Shown piece by piece: positions 16,958-25,835 of a stretch of DNA of 64,000 bases. The notes below the pieces were generated by a model that was not told the DNA's origin, did no database searches, and saw only the letters and a program-made list of their open reading frames with translations. Origin of the DNA: Zhongshania marina (GTDB taxonomy: Bacteria; Pseudomonadota; Gammaproteobacteria; Pseudomonadales; Spongiibacteraceae); assembly GCF_002915595.1 (NCBI RefSeq), contig NZ_PQGG01000026.1, positions 61,491-125,490 on the forward strand, written 5' to 3'. Positions within the stretch are counted from its first letter, which is position 1, and each line of letters begins with the position of its first letter. The position numbers and the translations under genes were made by a program.

Positions 16958-18445
16958 TCAGTTTCTCCATTCTTTCATGAGGCGGTATGGATAAGGTACT
17001 TCATCCATCATCGCCACAAACTGGCGATCACTCAGCGCTGCGGTTGCCAATAATGCGGTATGCAAATCGTCGCCAATATTGTCTGGCCCCAAATCCGCTG
17101 CGTGCTCTTTAATAAAACCAGTATTGGTTTCACCAGCAATAAACGCGGGATGACGAAGCAAACGCCCCAAATAATCTGCATTGGTCTCTACACCCAACAA
17201 CACAAATTCATTCAGCGCCTCGCCAGCTTTAGCAATTGCTGCATCGCGGTCTTCCGCGTGAACAATCAATTTAGCAATCATCGAATCGAAAGCCGTACCA
17301 ACTTTTTGGCCTTCATAACTACCGCTGTCAAAACGCATACCCTCACCGACGGGCGGGCGCAACATCAGCACCTTACCTGCAGAGGGGGCAAAGTCGTCAT
17401 CGGGAATTTCAGCACAGATACGGCACTCAATCGCGTGGCCAATCTGCTTAATATCTTCTTGCTTAAAGCTTAGCGGCTCACCCATTGCGATACGCACTTG
17501 CTCAGCCACCAAGTCGACACCCGTTACCATTTCAGTGATAGGGTGTTCAACCTGAATACGGGTATTCATCTCAAGGAAGTAATATTCGCCATTTGGCGAA
17601 AAGATAAATTCAATAGTGCCCGCACCCGTGTAATTGGTCGCCTTTGCGATGCCTACCGCAGACTCGCAAATATCCTTGCGTAACTCTGGGCTTAATGCCG
17701 GAGACGGGGTTTCTTCTATAACCTTTTGGAAACGGCGTTGAATCGAACATTCACGCTCCCATAAGTGTACGCAATTGCCATGCTCGTCACCCAAGACCTG
17801 TACTTCAATATGGCGGGGACTTTCAATATAACGTTCTGCGTATACCCGTGGATCACCAAAATAACGCTGGGCTTCGACTTTTGCGGTCGCAACGATATCG
17901 CGCAAGCCTTCGGCCTCGCGCACAATCTGCATACCTTTGCCGCCACCGCCTGCAGAGGCTTTAATCAAGACGGGGAAGCCGATCTCAATAATGCTGGCAA
18001 TCAATTTGTCTTCGTCGCCATCATCAATCACAGAGGGCGCGATAGGGAAACCATGTTCAGCAACAAAATCCCTTGAGCCTATTTTGTCGCCCATAAGATT
18101 CATTACTTCAGGGCGTGGGCCTATAAAACACACACCTGCCTCATCCAGAGCTCGAACGAAATTCGCGTTCTCAGCTAAAAAGCCGTAACCCGGATGCACC
18201 GCATCTACGCCGTGCTTTTTACACAGCTCAACAATCTGCGGAATATCGAGGTAAGAGCTTACCGGCGTATCACCAAACACTTCGTAGGCTTCGTCAGCCA
18301 GGGTAAGTGCCGGACTCTCGACCTCTTGGCGGTGATAAAGAACAGCGGATGGTAGCCCAAGCTCTTTGAGCGTACGCAATATCCGCATCGCGATTTCGCC
18401 GCGGTTAGCGACAAGTACTTTTTTAAAACTTCGTACAGCTGACAT
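16958..18445 (-). CDS. Biotin carboxylase subunit of the acyl-CoA carboxylase
   Basis: ATP-dependent carboxylation of biotin. The 495-residue protein (start ATG at 18443-18445, MSAVRSFKKVLVANRGEIAM) has the BC N-terminal domain, an ATP-grasp core (KASAGGGGKGM near residue 155; RECSIQRRFQKVIEE near 223; EMNTRIQVEHPITE near 285) and the BC C-terminal domain (ECRICAE). It continues into the first residues of the linker (PYPYRLMKEWRN) before its TGA, where fused homologues read on through a W-R-x-N motif. The open frame extends to 18490, but family alignment favours 18445. First gene of the five-gene operon. Confidence 0.93.
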   Translation of the reverse strand: MSAVRSFKKVLVANRGEIAMRILRTLKELGLPSAVLYHRQEVESPALTLADEAYEVFGDTPVSSYLDIPQIVELCKKHGVDAVHPGYGFLAENANFVRALDEAGVCFIGPRPEVMNLMGDKIGSRDFVAEHGFPIAPSVIDDGDEDKLIASIIEIGFPVLIKASAGGGGKGMQIVREAEGLRDIVATAKVEAQRYFGDPRVYAERYIESPRHIEVQVLGDEHGNCVHLWERECSIQRRFQKVIEETPSPALSPELRKDICESAVGIAKATNYTGAGTIEFIFSPNGEYYFLEMNTRIQVEHPITEMVTGVDLVAEQVRIAMGEPLSFKQEDIKQIGHAIECRICAEIPDDDFAPSAGKVLMLRPPVGEGMRFDSGSYEGQKVGTAFDSMIAKLIVHAEDRDAAIAKAGEALNEFVLLGVETNADYLGRLLRHPAFIAGETNTGFIKEHAADLGPDNIGDDLHTALLATAALSDRQFVAMMDEVPYPYRLMKEWRN

Positions 18446-18491
18446 TGAATTTTCCAGTGCGCTTAGTTGACGACAATATTTATACAACACA

Positions 18492-18508
18492 ATTGAGTAA
18501 CACTCAAT
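18492..18508. promoter_or_regulatory. 17 bp palindromic operator, leftward operon
   Basis: ATTGAGT-AAC-ACTCAAT, a perfect 7-3-7 palindrome 47 bp upstream of the biotin carboxylase ATG. The same element recurs before the rightward operon (19058-19074). Likely operator for the TetR protein encoded at 20763-21446. Confidence 0.75.
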
Positions 18509-18707
18509 AAAAACCTTAAATCAATCCAAACCGAAAATCAAATATGGTTATACTGCTAAAAATACCTAGAAAAGACCGCTAATATAGAGCAACCACAAAA
18601 GGCACACTATTTTAATTCGCTCAATAAGACCCGTCTTCTAGACTAAAACCAGCAAAGCCGCAGCCTCTAGCGCCATCACACTCGCGCAGCCTGCGACCCC
18701 GCCCAGA

Positions 18708-18795
18708 ATAAAAAACCCCGCCTGTAACAGCGGGAAAGAATCGCACCTGGAAGGGCACTTGCCTCGGATCACGCCGCACACCACCCGCGACGTGA
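18708..18795 (-). ncRNA. Candidate small RNA between the divergent operons
   Basis: On the minus strand a possible promoter (TTGCTT, 19 bp, TATTTT; about 18826-18796) overlaps ACTCAAT half-sites. About 85 nt downstream is an intrinsic terminator: CCCGC/GCGGG hairpin at 18717-18734 followed by six U (18715-18710). The 62-codon frame in this stretch has no recognisable similarity. It could instead be a leader/attenuator. No homologue is known to me. Confidence 0.35.
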
Positions 18796-18800
18796 AAAAT

Positions 18801-18841
18801 ATTGACTCAATAGCGCACTTAAGCAAAGCACTATTGAGTAG
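18801..18841. promoter_or_regulatory. Paired ACTCAAT half-sites in the divergent intergenic region
   Basis: ATTGACTCAAT (18801-18811) and CTATTGAGTAG (18831-18841) carry inverted ACTCAAT half-sites of the same type as the 17 bp palindromes. They overlap the possible promoter of the candidate small RNA. The remaining parts of 18509-19057 show no gene. Confidence 0.5.
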
Positions 18842-19057
18842 AAGTTAATATAGTAATTAATGACCCCTACGTCAATAAAAGGCTTCGCCACCACCTATAA
18901 TACAAGCACTCATAAATACGCAAGACACAAGCCTTACCACGCAAAAACCATGGATAATATTTTAGTTTTCATAGACTTACTCCAGCAAGCCAAAACTCTA
19001 CTTCACAGCAGTTAAGACGTCTTCACCACCGATACCGCCAGCCAGCCAACCCGCAAT

Positions 19058-19074
19058 ATTGAGCTTTACTCAAT
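19058..19074. promoter_or_regulatory. 17 bp palindromic operator, rightward operon
   Basis: ATTGAGC-TTT-ACTCAAT, one mismatch from the perfect 7-3-7 palindrome at 18492-18508, 42 bp upstream of the GTG start of the SDR gene. A TATAGG/TAAATT stretch directly after it may be the -10 region, which would place the palindrome over the promoter, as expected for repression. Confidence 0.7.
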
Positions 19075-19116
19075 TATAGGCTAAATTACAACCAAACCCT
19101 GCGTAAGGAAATTACT

Positions 19117-19923
19117 GTGTTTAAAGAAAATACCTTAGAAGGCAAAGTAGCCTTCATCTCCGGCGGCACCAGCGGCATTAATTTAGGCATCGCCAAATCG
19201 ATGGCGAAACTCGGCGCAAAAGTCAGCGTAATCGGCCGCGACCTAGAAAAAGCCAACAATGCAGCAGCAGAAATTAGCGCTGTAGGCAGTCACGAAGCAC
19301 TGGCATTTAGCGCAGATGTTCGCGATTACGCCGCAGTAAACGAGGCCATCGTCGCCACGGTAGAAAAATTTGGCCCACTCGATATCGTAGTCGCCGGTGC
19401 TGCAGGTAACTTTTTTGCCCCAGCCGTTGATATCAGCCCTAACGGTTTCAAAACAATTATTGATATCGACCTCATTGGCAGCTACCACGTCTTCCGCGCC
19501 GCATTCGACCATTGCACAAAGCCCGGCGCGCGCTTTATTGCCATTACCGCACCGCAAGCAGTAAACCCAACTCCGCTGCAAGCCCACGTCTGCGCAGCTA
19601 AAGCCGGGGTGAACGCCCTGCTTAAAACATTGGCAATGGAATGGGGGCCAGCTGGCATCTGTGTGAATGGCATTGCGCCCGGTCTTACCGCAGAAACAGA
19701 AGGCCTTAAACGTCTGTTTGCAACCGAACCTGCAGCGGGCAAAAAATTGCTTGACGCACTACCGTTACGATACCTCGGCTCTGTCGACGACATCGGCGCT
19801 GCCGCCGTTTATCTAAGTAGCGAGCTAGGCAAATATGTAACCGGCACCATTCTAGATGTAGATGGCGGCTATCAAATAGGCGACGCCACCATAGACTGCC
19901 TGAGCTCGAGCAAAAAGGCCTAA
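19117..19923 (+). CDS. SDR-family oxidoreductase, 2,4-dienoyl-CoA reductase-like
   Basis: 268-residue NADPH-type reductase. Start is GTG at 19117 preceded by TAAGGA. The cofactor motif is SGGTSGINLGIA near residue 15, followed by GRDLEKA. The active-site helix reads AHVCAAKAGVNALLKTLAMEWG near residue 155, so the Lys is kept but the classic Tyr is not, as in 2,4-dienoyl-CoA reductases. A role in reducing unsaturated acyl-CoA intermediates fits the adjacent crotonase and the carboxylase operon. It heads the rightward operon and is 10 bp from the next gene. Confidence 0.87.
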   Translation: MFKENTLEGKVAFISGGTSGINLGIAKSMAKLGAKVSVIGRDLEKANNAAAEISAVGSHEALAFSADVRDYAAVNEAIVATVEKFGPLDIVVAGAAGNFFAPAVDISPNGFKTIIDIDLIGSYHVFRAAFDHCTKPGARFIAITAPQAVNPTPLQAHVCAAKAGVNALLKTLAMEWGPAGICVNGIAPGLTAETEGLKRLFATEPAAGKKLLDALPLRYLGSVDDIGAAAVYLSSELGKYVTGTILDVDGGYQIGDATIDCLSSSKKA

Positions 19924-19933
19924 GGACTTAGAT

Positions 19934-20725
19934 ATGATTGAAGTTAGCGATAACGGCCACGTCCGCACAATTGCCCTGAACGACCCAGCGTCTTTTAACA
20001 GTATTACCGAAGAATCCGCTAATGCATTATTAGACGCATTGCGCGCCGCCGTGGCAGATCCACAGATTCGCGCCGTATTGCTTACCGGCAATGGCAAATT
20101 TTTCTGCGCGGGTGGAAATCTTAAAAACTTCATGGCTCAAGAAGGGCCACTTGACGACTATGTCAACCAAGCCATAGAAAACACCTACAACCCATTAGCT
20201 GAATATATGATGGCTATGCCAATCCCCGTGGTATCTGCCATCAACGGCCCCGCCATTGGTGCCGGCGTTGGCCTTGGCTTAAACGCAGACATCGTACTCG
20301 CGTCAAAATCAGCTTATTTCTCGCTACCATTTGTGCCAAAACTTGGCGTCGTACCCGATATGGGTTGCTCGTGGCTCGTGACCCGCGGCTTGAATTATAA
20401 TCAGGCCCTAGCGCTATTTTTAACTGGCGAGGCCCTCGCCGCCGAAGACGCAGCGCGCTCTGGAATGATATGGAAGTGTGTTGACGACAGCGACCTAATG
20501 GCCGAAGCTTCGACTCTCGCCGCCAACTTAGCCAAGCTATCTCCTGCGGCGATACGCAGAACAAAACAAGCTCTACGATCCGCCTGTGAAAGCAATTTCG
20601 CCTCACAGTTAAAATTAGAGCAACAACTACAAACTGTCAGCTTCGGCGGAAATGCCTTCCAAGAAGGCCTGCGTTCATTTAAAGAACGACGCGAAGCGGA
20701 TTTTATTGCACACGGGGATGACTAA
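19934..20725 (+). CDS. Crotonase-family enoyl-CoA hydratase/isomerase
   Basis: 263-residue member of the crotonase fold with the CoA oxyanion-hole block FFCAGGNLKNF near residue 56 and NGPAIGAGVGLGLNAD near residue 102. The two catalytic Glu of classic enoyl-CoA hydratase are replaced (GAGVG instead of GGGCE; LPFV instead of QPEI), while VVPDMG carries the Asp seen in PaaG-type isomerases. It may therefore be an isomerase, or a hydratase with a different mechanism (AtuE-like). Second gene of the rightward operon. Confidence 0.87.
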   Translation: MIEVSDNGHVRTIALNDPASFNSITEESANALLDALRAAVADPQIRAVLLTGNGKFFCAGGNLKNFMAQEGPLDDYVNQAIENTYNPLAEYMMAMPIPVVSAINGPAIGAGVGLGLNADIVLASKSAYFSLPFVPKLGVVPDMGCSWLVTRGLNYNQALALFLTGEALAAEDAARSGMIWKCVDDSDLMAEASTLAANLAKLSPAAIRRTKQALRSACESNFASQLKLEQQLQTVSFGGNAFQEGLRSFKERREADFIAHGDD

Positions 20726-20762
20726 TCCCCTTTGCAATAACGCAGCCAAGAGATAAATACAC

Positions 20763-21446
20763 GTGGTAACTAAAACTAAAAAGCCCGGCACCCGCACACG
20801 CTTGTCACGGGAACATCGCGAAAAAGAAATCATCACAGCGGCTCGCATAGTTTTTATACATCGCGGTTATGAGAACGCCACCATTGCTGAAATCGCCGAC
20901 TCAGTCGGCGTCGTAGAAGGCACGGTGCTGCATTACTTTAAAAGTAAGCGCGCGCTGATGGTTAAGGTGATTGAAGAATTCTACCAAGATATTACCGACA
21001 CCATGGAAAGTGGCGTCAGCGCAATTTCCGGCGCGCAAAATAAGCTTCGCTATATTATCCACACCCATATGTCTTTCTTACACAATAATAGCGATCTTTG
21101 CACCGTCATTCTGAATGAATCCCGTGGCTCGCAAACCGAGCTGCTAGATAAGGTTCACAATTTTAACCGCCGTTACAGCAATGTCGTCATTAACGTTGTG
21201 CGCGAAGGCAAGCAAGCCGGTGAAATCGCAGAATCAGCGTCCCCAACCCTTATCCGCAATGTTGTTTTTGGCGCGATAGAACATTATTTATGGGATATCG
21301 TTGCGGGAACCAAGCGCGAAGAAGCTGAAGTTATTGCCGACCAATTAACGCATCTTATTTTCAATGGCATTGTTAGCAACACTGAAAGTTCGCGAAATGA
21401 AATTAATTATCTCATTACCAAACTCAATAAACTGATCGACGAATAA
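20763..21446 (+). CDS. TetR-family transcriptional regulator
   Basis: 227 residues; GTG start at 20763. The N-terminal helix-turn-helix is clear (AARIVFIHRGYENATIAEIA, then GTVLHYFKSKRALM, residues ~26-65), followed by a helical ligand-binding domain. Third gene of the rightward operon. It most likely represses its own operon and the divergent carboxylase operon through the ATTGAGT-N3-ACTCAAT palindromes, comparable to AtuR/LiuR control in Pseudomonas, with an acyl-CoA as inducer; both points are inference. Confidence 0.9.
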   Translation: MVTKTKKPGTRTRLSREHREKEIITAARIVFIHRGYENATIAEIADSVGVVEGTVLHYFKSKRALMVKVIEEFYQDITDTMESGVSAISGAQNKLRYIIHTHMSFLHNNSDLCTVILNESRGSQTELLDKVHNFNRRYSNVVINVVREGKQAGEIAESASPTLIRNVVFGAIEHYLWDIVAGTKREEAEVIADQLTHLIFNGIVSNTESSRNEINYLITKLNKLIDE

Positions 21447-21467
21447 CACTTATATCAGGAGAAATTT

Positions 21468-21884
21468 ATGAGCGACATTACTCACAAAGGTCAATGCGCA
21501 TGTGGCGACTTCACCTACACCTGCGCAGGCGAACCTGCCAGCGTGATGGCATGCCATTGCCGTGACTGCCAATACGCTTCCGGCAGCGCCTTTGCCACGG
21601 TGGCCTTCTTTCCTGCAGTGAGCTGCGAACTGTCTGGATCGAGTAAGGTATACACCGTGAAGGGTGATGCCGGCATGACCGTTAATCGCCACTTCTGTGG
21701 AAACTGTGGTACGCCGCTTTATTCGGTATTGGCAGAGATGCCAGAAATGCTTTTCATCAAAGTAGGCTCTCTGGATCAGCCCGACTCAGTTAAGCTGCAA
21801 GGACATATGTGGTGTGCCTCTAAATTGCCGTGGTTAAAACTAGACGACGGCTTGATACAATTACCAGGCAACCCGCCGCTATAA
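21468..21884 (+). CDS. GFA/CENP-V family zinc protein
   Basis: 138 residues of the glutathione-dependent formaldehyde-activating fold (PF04828). The zinc-binding cysteines are present: GQCACGDFTYTC, CHCRDCQ near residue 30 and FCGNCGTPLY near residue 75. Most members are not formaldehyde enzymes and have no known substrate, so no reaction is assigned. It lies 21 bp after the TetR gene with an AGGAG ribosome binding site and closes the operon before a strong terminator. Confidence 0.88.
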   Translation: MSDITHKGQCACGDFTYTCAGEPASVMACHCRDCQYASGSAFATVAFFPAVSCELSGSSKVYTVKGDAGMTVNRHFCGNCGTPLYSVLAEMPEMLFIKVGSLDQPDSVKLQGHMWCASKLPWLKLDDGLIQLPGNPPL

Positions 21885-21904
21885 TTATTTTCCTCTGTTT
21901 TATA

Positions 21905-21942
21905 GCCATAAAAAAACCGCCAATTGGCGGTTTTTTTATGGC
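21905..21942. terminator. Bidirectional terminator
   Basis: Arms 21905-21921 and 21926-21942 form a 17 bp perfect stem with GCC/GGC and an A7/T7 tract (core CCGCCAATTGGCGG). It separates the convergent GFA and acyl-CoA ligase genes. Confidence 0.92.
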
Positions 21943-21962
21943 TTATTGATTACACGGAAAAT

Positions 21963-23594
21963 CTACATAAAGACAACTGTGCTCTCATGCTTGGCTTCTA
22001 TTTGCGCACTAAAATGCGCAATGATGCTTTTACGCTTCAACTTCATTGTCGGTGTTAACAAGCCGTTCATGATCGTCCACTCCGGCGTAATAACAATGTG
22101 TTTCACACGCTCGTAAGCTGCCAATTTAGAATTAATACGTTCCAAAGAAGCCTCTAAACTTGCAAGCAAGTCTGCTGACGGCAACGCTTTACCCAACTCC
22201 GACAATGTCGCCAGCAATAGCGGCTGATCTAGGCCATGCCCACAAACACAGACTTGTTCTAATTCAATAAGCGAACCAAAATCATCTTCGAGCTTGATCG
22301 GCTGAATAAATTTACCTTTGGTAGTTTTAAATACCTCGCTGATACGACCGGTAATCCAAAGATTTCCCTCTTCATCAAGCTTGCCCGTATCACCAGTGTG
22401 GTACCAACCGTCAATCAGTGCTTCTGCGGTTTTTTCGGGATTTTTATAATAGCCAATCATCAGACCATCGCTTTTAAAACACACTTCCTCGTCGTCGGTA
22501 ATTTTAATTTGCACACCGTTTAGCGGTACGCCAACACAGCCCGCTTGCGGGCGCTCGTCCGACAACCAAAAAGTACCGTCGCAGAAATTTTCAGTCATGG
22601 AGTAGCCTTCACGTAGCACCACACCCATATTTATAAACCAGTTCTGCACATCCCGAGGACAGGGCGCAGAGCCCGTCAACACCATACGTGCCTGATTTAA
22701 GCCAAGCTGTTTTCTCACCTGCTCTTTCTGCTCTTCACCAAAACCAGCTTGAACCTCTGGTGGTATTTTGGCGTCGACTGCCGCTTTAAACTTCACCCAC
22801 AGACGCGGCACAGAAAAGAAGAAGGTCGGCTCTACTTCACGCAGCTCTGCCGCAAAAGTTTCTAAACCTTCAGAGAAAGAAATAATGCCATTGCAGTACA
22901 AACCGTTCATTTCAACAATGCAACGCTCCGCCGCATGCGACAGTGGCAAATAAGAAATCAAGCGCTCACGCTCTGGACCACCGCCTATTTTCCAATCCTT
23001 TTGCATGCGCGGCAAAATGCGCCCAGGCGTGCCGTGAACGTGCATCACGCCCTTGGGATTGCCGGTCGTGCCCGAGGTGTAAAGAATTGTCATTAAGGCT
23101 TCGCTGTCGGGTACGGGTGAATCCGTCATCGGCTCATGACTGGCGATAATAGCCTCGATATCGGTTTCTGCTTCGCAGGCACAACCTTGAATTGCGACTC
23201 GTTTAATACCCGCCGGCAACACCTCATCAGCTTGGGCAGCAATATCAAACTGACCTAGAAAAATAAGCTGACTTTCACTGTGCTCTAAAATATACCGCGA
23301 CGACGGCGCGTCCTGACCAGGATATAAAGGCACACTAACGTGGCCGCTAAGCATAATTGCAAAATCAACAATGACCCAATCTGCGCAGTTTTTCGCAAAT
23401 ACCGCAATTCGGCTGCCGGGCTCGTAACCCTGTGCAGAAATATAATTTGCCAGCCTGCGGGCCCGATCTGACACCTGAGCCCAGGTAAATTCCGTCCACT
23501 GCAAGTCTTTAGGCTGGCGCAGGAATACCTGATCTGCCGCAACAGATTCCCAGTGATACATCATTTCCAGAGGGGTTTTAATCGTAGTACTCAT
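21963..23594 (-). CDS. AMP-dependent acyl-CoA ligase (long-chain type)
   Basis: Activates a carboxylic acid to its CoA thioester with ATP. Motifs: P-loop YTSGTTGNPKGVM near residue 169, GYSMTENFCDGTFW near 337, and GWYHTGDTGKLDEEGNLWITGR near 397. It ends with the AMP-binding C-terminal domain (LTPTMKLKRKSI, bearing the catalytic Lys). About 543 residues. ATG at 23592-23594 is preferred, with GGAG nine bases upstream; a GTG directly before it is an alternative. It would be the entry step of the pathway (AtuH-like role). First gene after the thiolase/FadB-like pair on the same strand. Confidence 0.92.
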   Translation of the reverse strand: MSTTIKTPLEMMYHWESVAADQVFLRQPKDLQWTEFTWAQVSDRARRLANYISAQGYEPGSRIAVFAKNCADWVIVDFAIMLSGHVSVPLYPGQDAPSSRYILEHSESQLIFLGQFDIAAQADEVLPAGIKRVAIQGCACEAETDIEAIIASHEPMTDSPVPDSEALMTILYTSGTTGNPKGVMHVHGTPGRILPRMQKDWKIGGGPERERLISYLPLSHAAERCIVEMNGLYCNGIISFSEGLETFAAELREVEPTFFFSVPRLWVKFKAAVDAKIPPEVQAGFGEEQKEQVRKQLGLNQARMVLTGSAPCPRDVQNWFINMGVVLREGYSMTENFCDGTFWLSDERPQAGCVGVPLNGVQIKITDDEEVCFKSDGLMIGYYKNPEKTAEALIDGWYHTGDTGKLDEEGNLWITGRISEVFKTTKGKFIQPIKLEDDFGSLIELEQVCVCGHGLDQPLLLATLSELGKALPSADLLASLEASLERINSKLAAYERVKHIVITPEWTIMNGLLTPTMKLKRKSIIAHFSAQIEAKHESTVVFM

Positions 23595-23660
23595 CACTTG
23601 TCACTCCAGCAGATCATTATTTTGTGTACGCCAAACTACATGTTTGGCGTATTTCCGCTA

Positions 23661-25808
23661 TTACTGAAATAGCTCGCCAAGACGCGCCTTATCAATAGCT
23701 ATTTGCGGTGGCGCAAAGCGCTTACCGTATTTACTTTCGAGCTCGCGGCAACGCTCAACAAAGCGCACCAGACCGTAGGTGTTCACAAATTGAATATAGC
23801 CGCCCGTCCACGTCGGCGCGCCAATACCCATTATCGAACCGATATTGCCATCGGCCACGGTACGCAAAACACCGGTCTCCAAACACACAAGGCTTTCAAT
23901 AACCGGCCTAAACAGCAGGCGATCGCGAATATCTTGATCGCTTACCGCTCTATCAACGTCTTCCTTAAAGTACAAATCACGCAATCCCGGCCAAATCTGT
24001 TTGCCGGTCTCACTGTATTCATAATAGCCGCCACCGTGGACACGTCCACCGCGCTTGTGCTCATTTAACAAACAACGCATCAGAGCAGTGCCCTGCGGGG
24101 TCGGATCATCCTCTGCTTTGCGCAAGCCCATACTGATTTGAGCATCAATAATATCCAAAGACAACTTTTGGCTCACCTCATCTTGCAAGGCCAAGGGCCC
24201 AACCGGCCAACCAACTGATTTTCCAACGGATTCAACACGCACCGCATTAACCCCTTCAGCCATTAGCTGAGCGGCTTCTTGTATTGGCGTGCTGATAGTG
24301 CGCGACGTGTAAAAGCCCGGTGAGTCATTCACCACAATCGGGGTTTTCTTTAACTGACGGGTCAAATCAAAGGCCTTGGCGAGCGTCTCTTCGCTGGTTT
24401 CTGCACCGCAAATAATTTCCACCAAAGGCATTCTGTCTACCGGCGAGAAAAAGTGCATACCAATAAAGTTGGCCGGTTTACTACTGGCGGTAGACAGCGC
24501 GGTAATCGGTAATGTTGAGGTGTTAGATGCCCACACACCGCCTTCAGCCAGACAGGACTCGGTAGATTTTGTCAGCGAATGCTTCAGCTCGACATTCTCG
24601 AAAACCGCCTCAATAATAAAGTCGCAACCCTGCAAATCGCTGTCGCTAACGCTAGGCTTAATACGCGCAAGTACCTCTGCCGCAGCCGCTTCCTTCATAC
24701 GACCTTTTTGAACCAGCTTCGCCAAACCTTTTTCAGAGTAAGCCTTGGCTTTTTCAGCAGACTCCATCGTCACATCTTTAATAACAACATTTATACCAAC
24801 CATTGCCGCAGACATGGCGATACCCTGCCCCATCATGCCGCCACCAAGAATACCTAAGCGGGATACGGTATTTGGCTCAAAGCCTTTTGGCCGGCTTTGG
24901 CCACCTGCAACTTGGTTCATTTGGAAGAAAAATGCATTGATCATATTCTTCGCTTCCGGCGTGGTGACCAGCTGCGCAAACTGACGGCTTTCAATGCGTA
25001 GAGCGGTATCCAAATCCACTCGCAAGGTTTCGACCATAATGTCGAGGATCATTTCTGGTGCCGGCAAAAGACCGCGAGTCTTTTTTTGCAAGCCCGCAGC
25101 GGCAAACACAATACCTTGACGAATCGCTGGGTTTTCTTCACCACCGCCCGGAATTTTAAATCCCTTAACATCCCATGCCTGCACTGCGCTGTCGGGATTG
25201 TCTAATATCCACGCCTTGGAGCGGGGCAGAAGTTCGTCCTGTGTCGCCACCGTTTCATGAATTAATCCAGCGGCAAGGGCGGGCGCCGGCCCTAACTTTT
25301 TACCTTCAATTAAAAATGGAAATGCTTTTTCAAAACCCAGCAATGACGTTAAACGCACTACGCCACCCCCGCCCGGCAGCAAGCCTAAACCAACCTCGGG
25401 GAGTCCCAGCAGCACCGCGCGAGAATCTACCGCAATACGATGATTACAGCACAGACACACCTCTAAACCACCGCCCAGTGCTGCGCCATTTATGGCGGCT
25501 ACAACCGGCACCGGTAATTTTTCGATTTGCCGTAGCAGCGCTTTAATTCCTTCTGTGCGCACAAACACACCCTGCTCTTCTCCAGGTTGCGCTGCCACTA
25601 AATCATTCAGGTCACCGCCGGCAATAAATGTTTTCTTCGCCGATGTAATAACCACGCCAGCCAAATTTTCTTCAGCTTGTAATTTGTTGAGGGTACTGCG
25701 CATCGCCTCAATAAATTCATCGTTTATGGCATTAACACTGCCGCGCATATCCATAGTGACGGTAACAATATTGCTAGCATCTTTTTCATACTTAAAAGAG
25801 TCTGTCAT
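23661..25808 (-). CDS. Bifunctional enoyl-CoA hydratase / 3-hydroxyacyl-CoA dehydrogenase (FadB/FadJ-like)
   Basis: Carries out hydration and NAD-dependent oxidation in beta-oxidation. Residues 1-~190 form a crotonase domain with both catalytic Glu (GAALGGGLEVCL and LLGLPEVGLGLLPGGGG). From ~305 there is the NAD-binding domain (RLGILGGGMMGQGIAMS), then the HAD signature FIGMHFFSPVDRMPLVEII near 445 and the C-terminal HAD repeat. 715 residues, family length. It pairs with the thiolase upstream; 66 bp separate it from the ligase. Confidence 0.94.
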   Translation of the reverse strand: MTDSFKYEKDASNIVTVTMDMRGSVNAINDEFIEAMRSTLNKLQAEENLAGVVITSAKKTFIAGGDLNDLVAAQPGEEQGVFVRTEGIKALLRQIEKLPVPVVAAINGAALGGGLEVCLCCNHRIAVDSRAVLLGLPEVGLGLLPGGGGVVRLTSLLGFEKAFPFLIEGKKLGPAPALAAGLIHETVATQDELLPRSKAWILDNPDSAVQAWDVKGFKIPGGGEENPAIRQGIVFAAAGLQKKTRGLLPAPEMILDIMVETLRVDLDTALRIESRQFAQLVTTPEAKNMINAFFFQMNQVAGGQSRPKGFEPNTVSRLGILGGGMMGQGIAMSAAMVGINVVIKDVTMESAEKAKAYSEKGLAKLVQKGRMKEAAAAEVLARIKPSVSDSDLQGCDFIIEAVFENVELKHSLTKSTESCLAEGGVWASNTSTLPITALSTASSKPANFIGMHFFSPVDRMPLVEIICGAETSEETLAKAFDLTRQLKKTPIVVNDSPGFYTSRTISTPIQEAAQLMAEGVNAVRVESVGKSVGWPVGPLALQDEVSQKLSLDIIDAQISMGLRKAEDDPTPQGTALMRCLLNEHKRGGRVHGGGYYEYSETGKQIWPGLRDLYFKEDVDRAVSDQDIRDRLLFRPVIESLVCLETGVLRTVADGNIGSIMGIGAPTWTGGYIQFVNTYGLVRFVERCRELESKYGKRFAPPQIAIDKARLGELFQ

Positions 25809-25835
25809 ACGAATTCTTCCTGTCTGTTGAAGGCC

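Noticed and set aside
18638..18826. 62-codon minus frame in the divergent region
   Set aside because: Contains an intrinsic terminator and operator half-sites; no similarity. Treated as a possible small RNA region instead.
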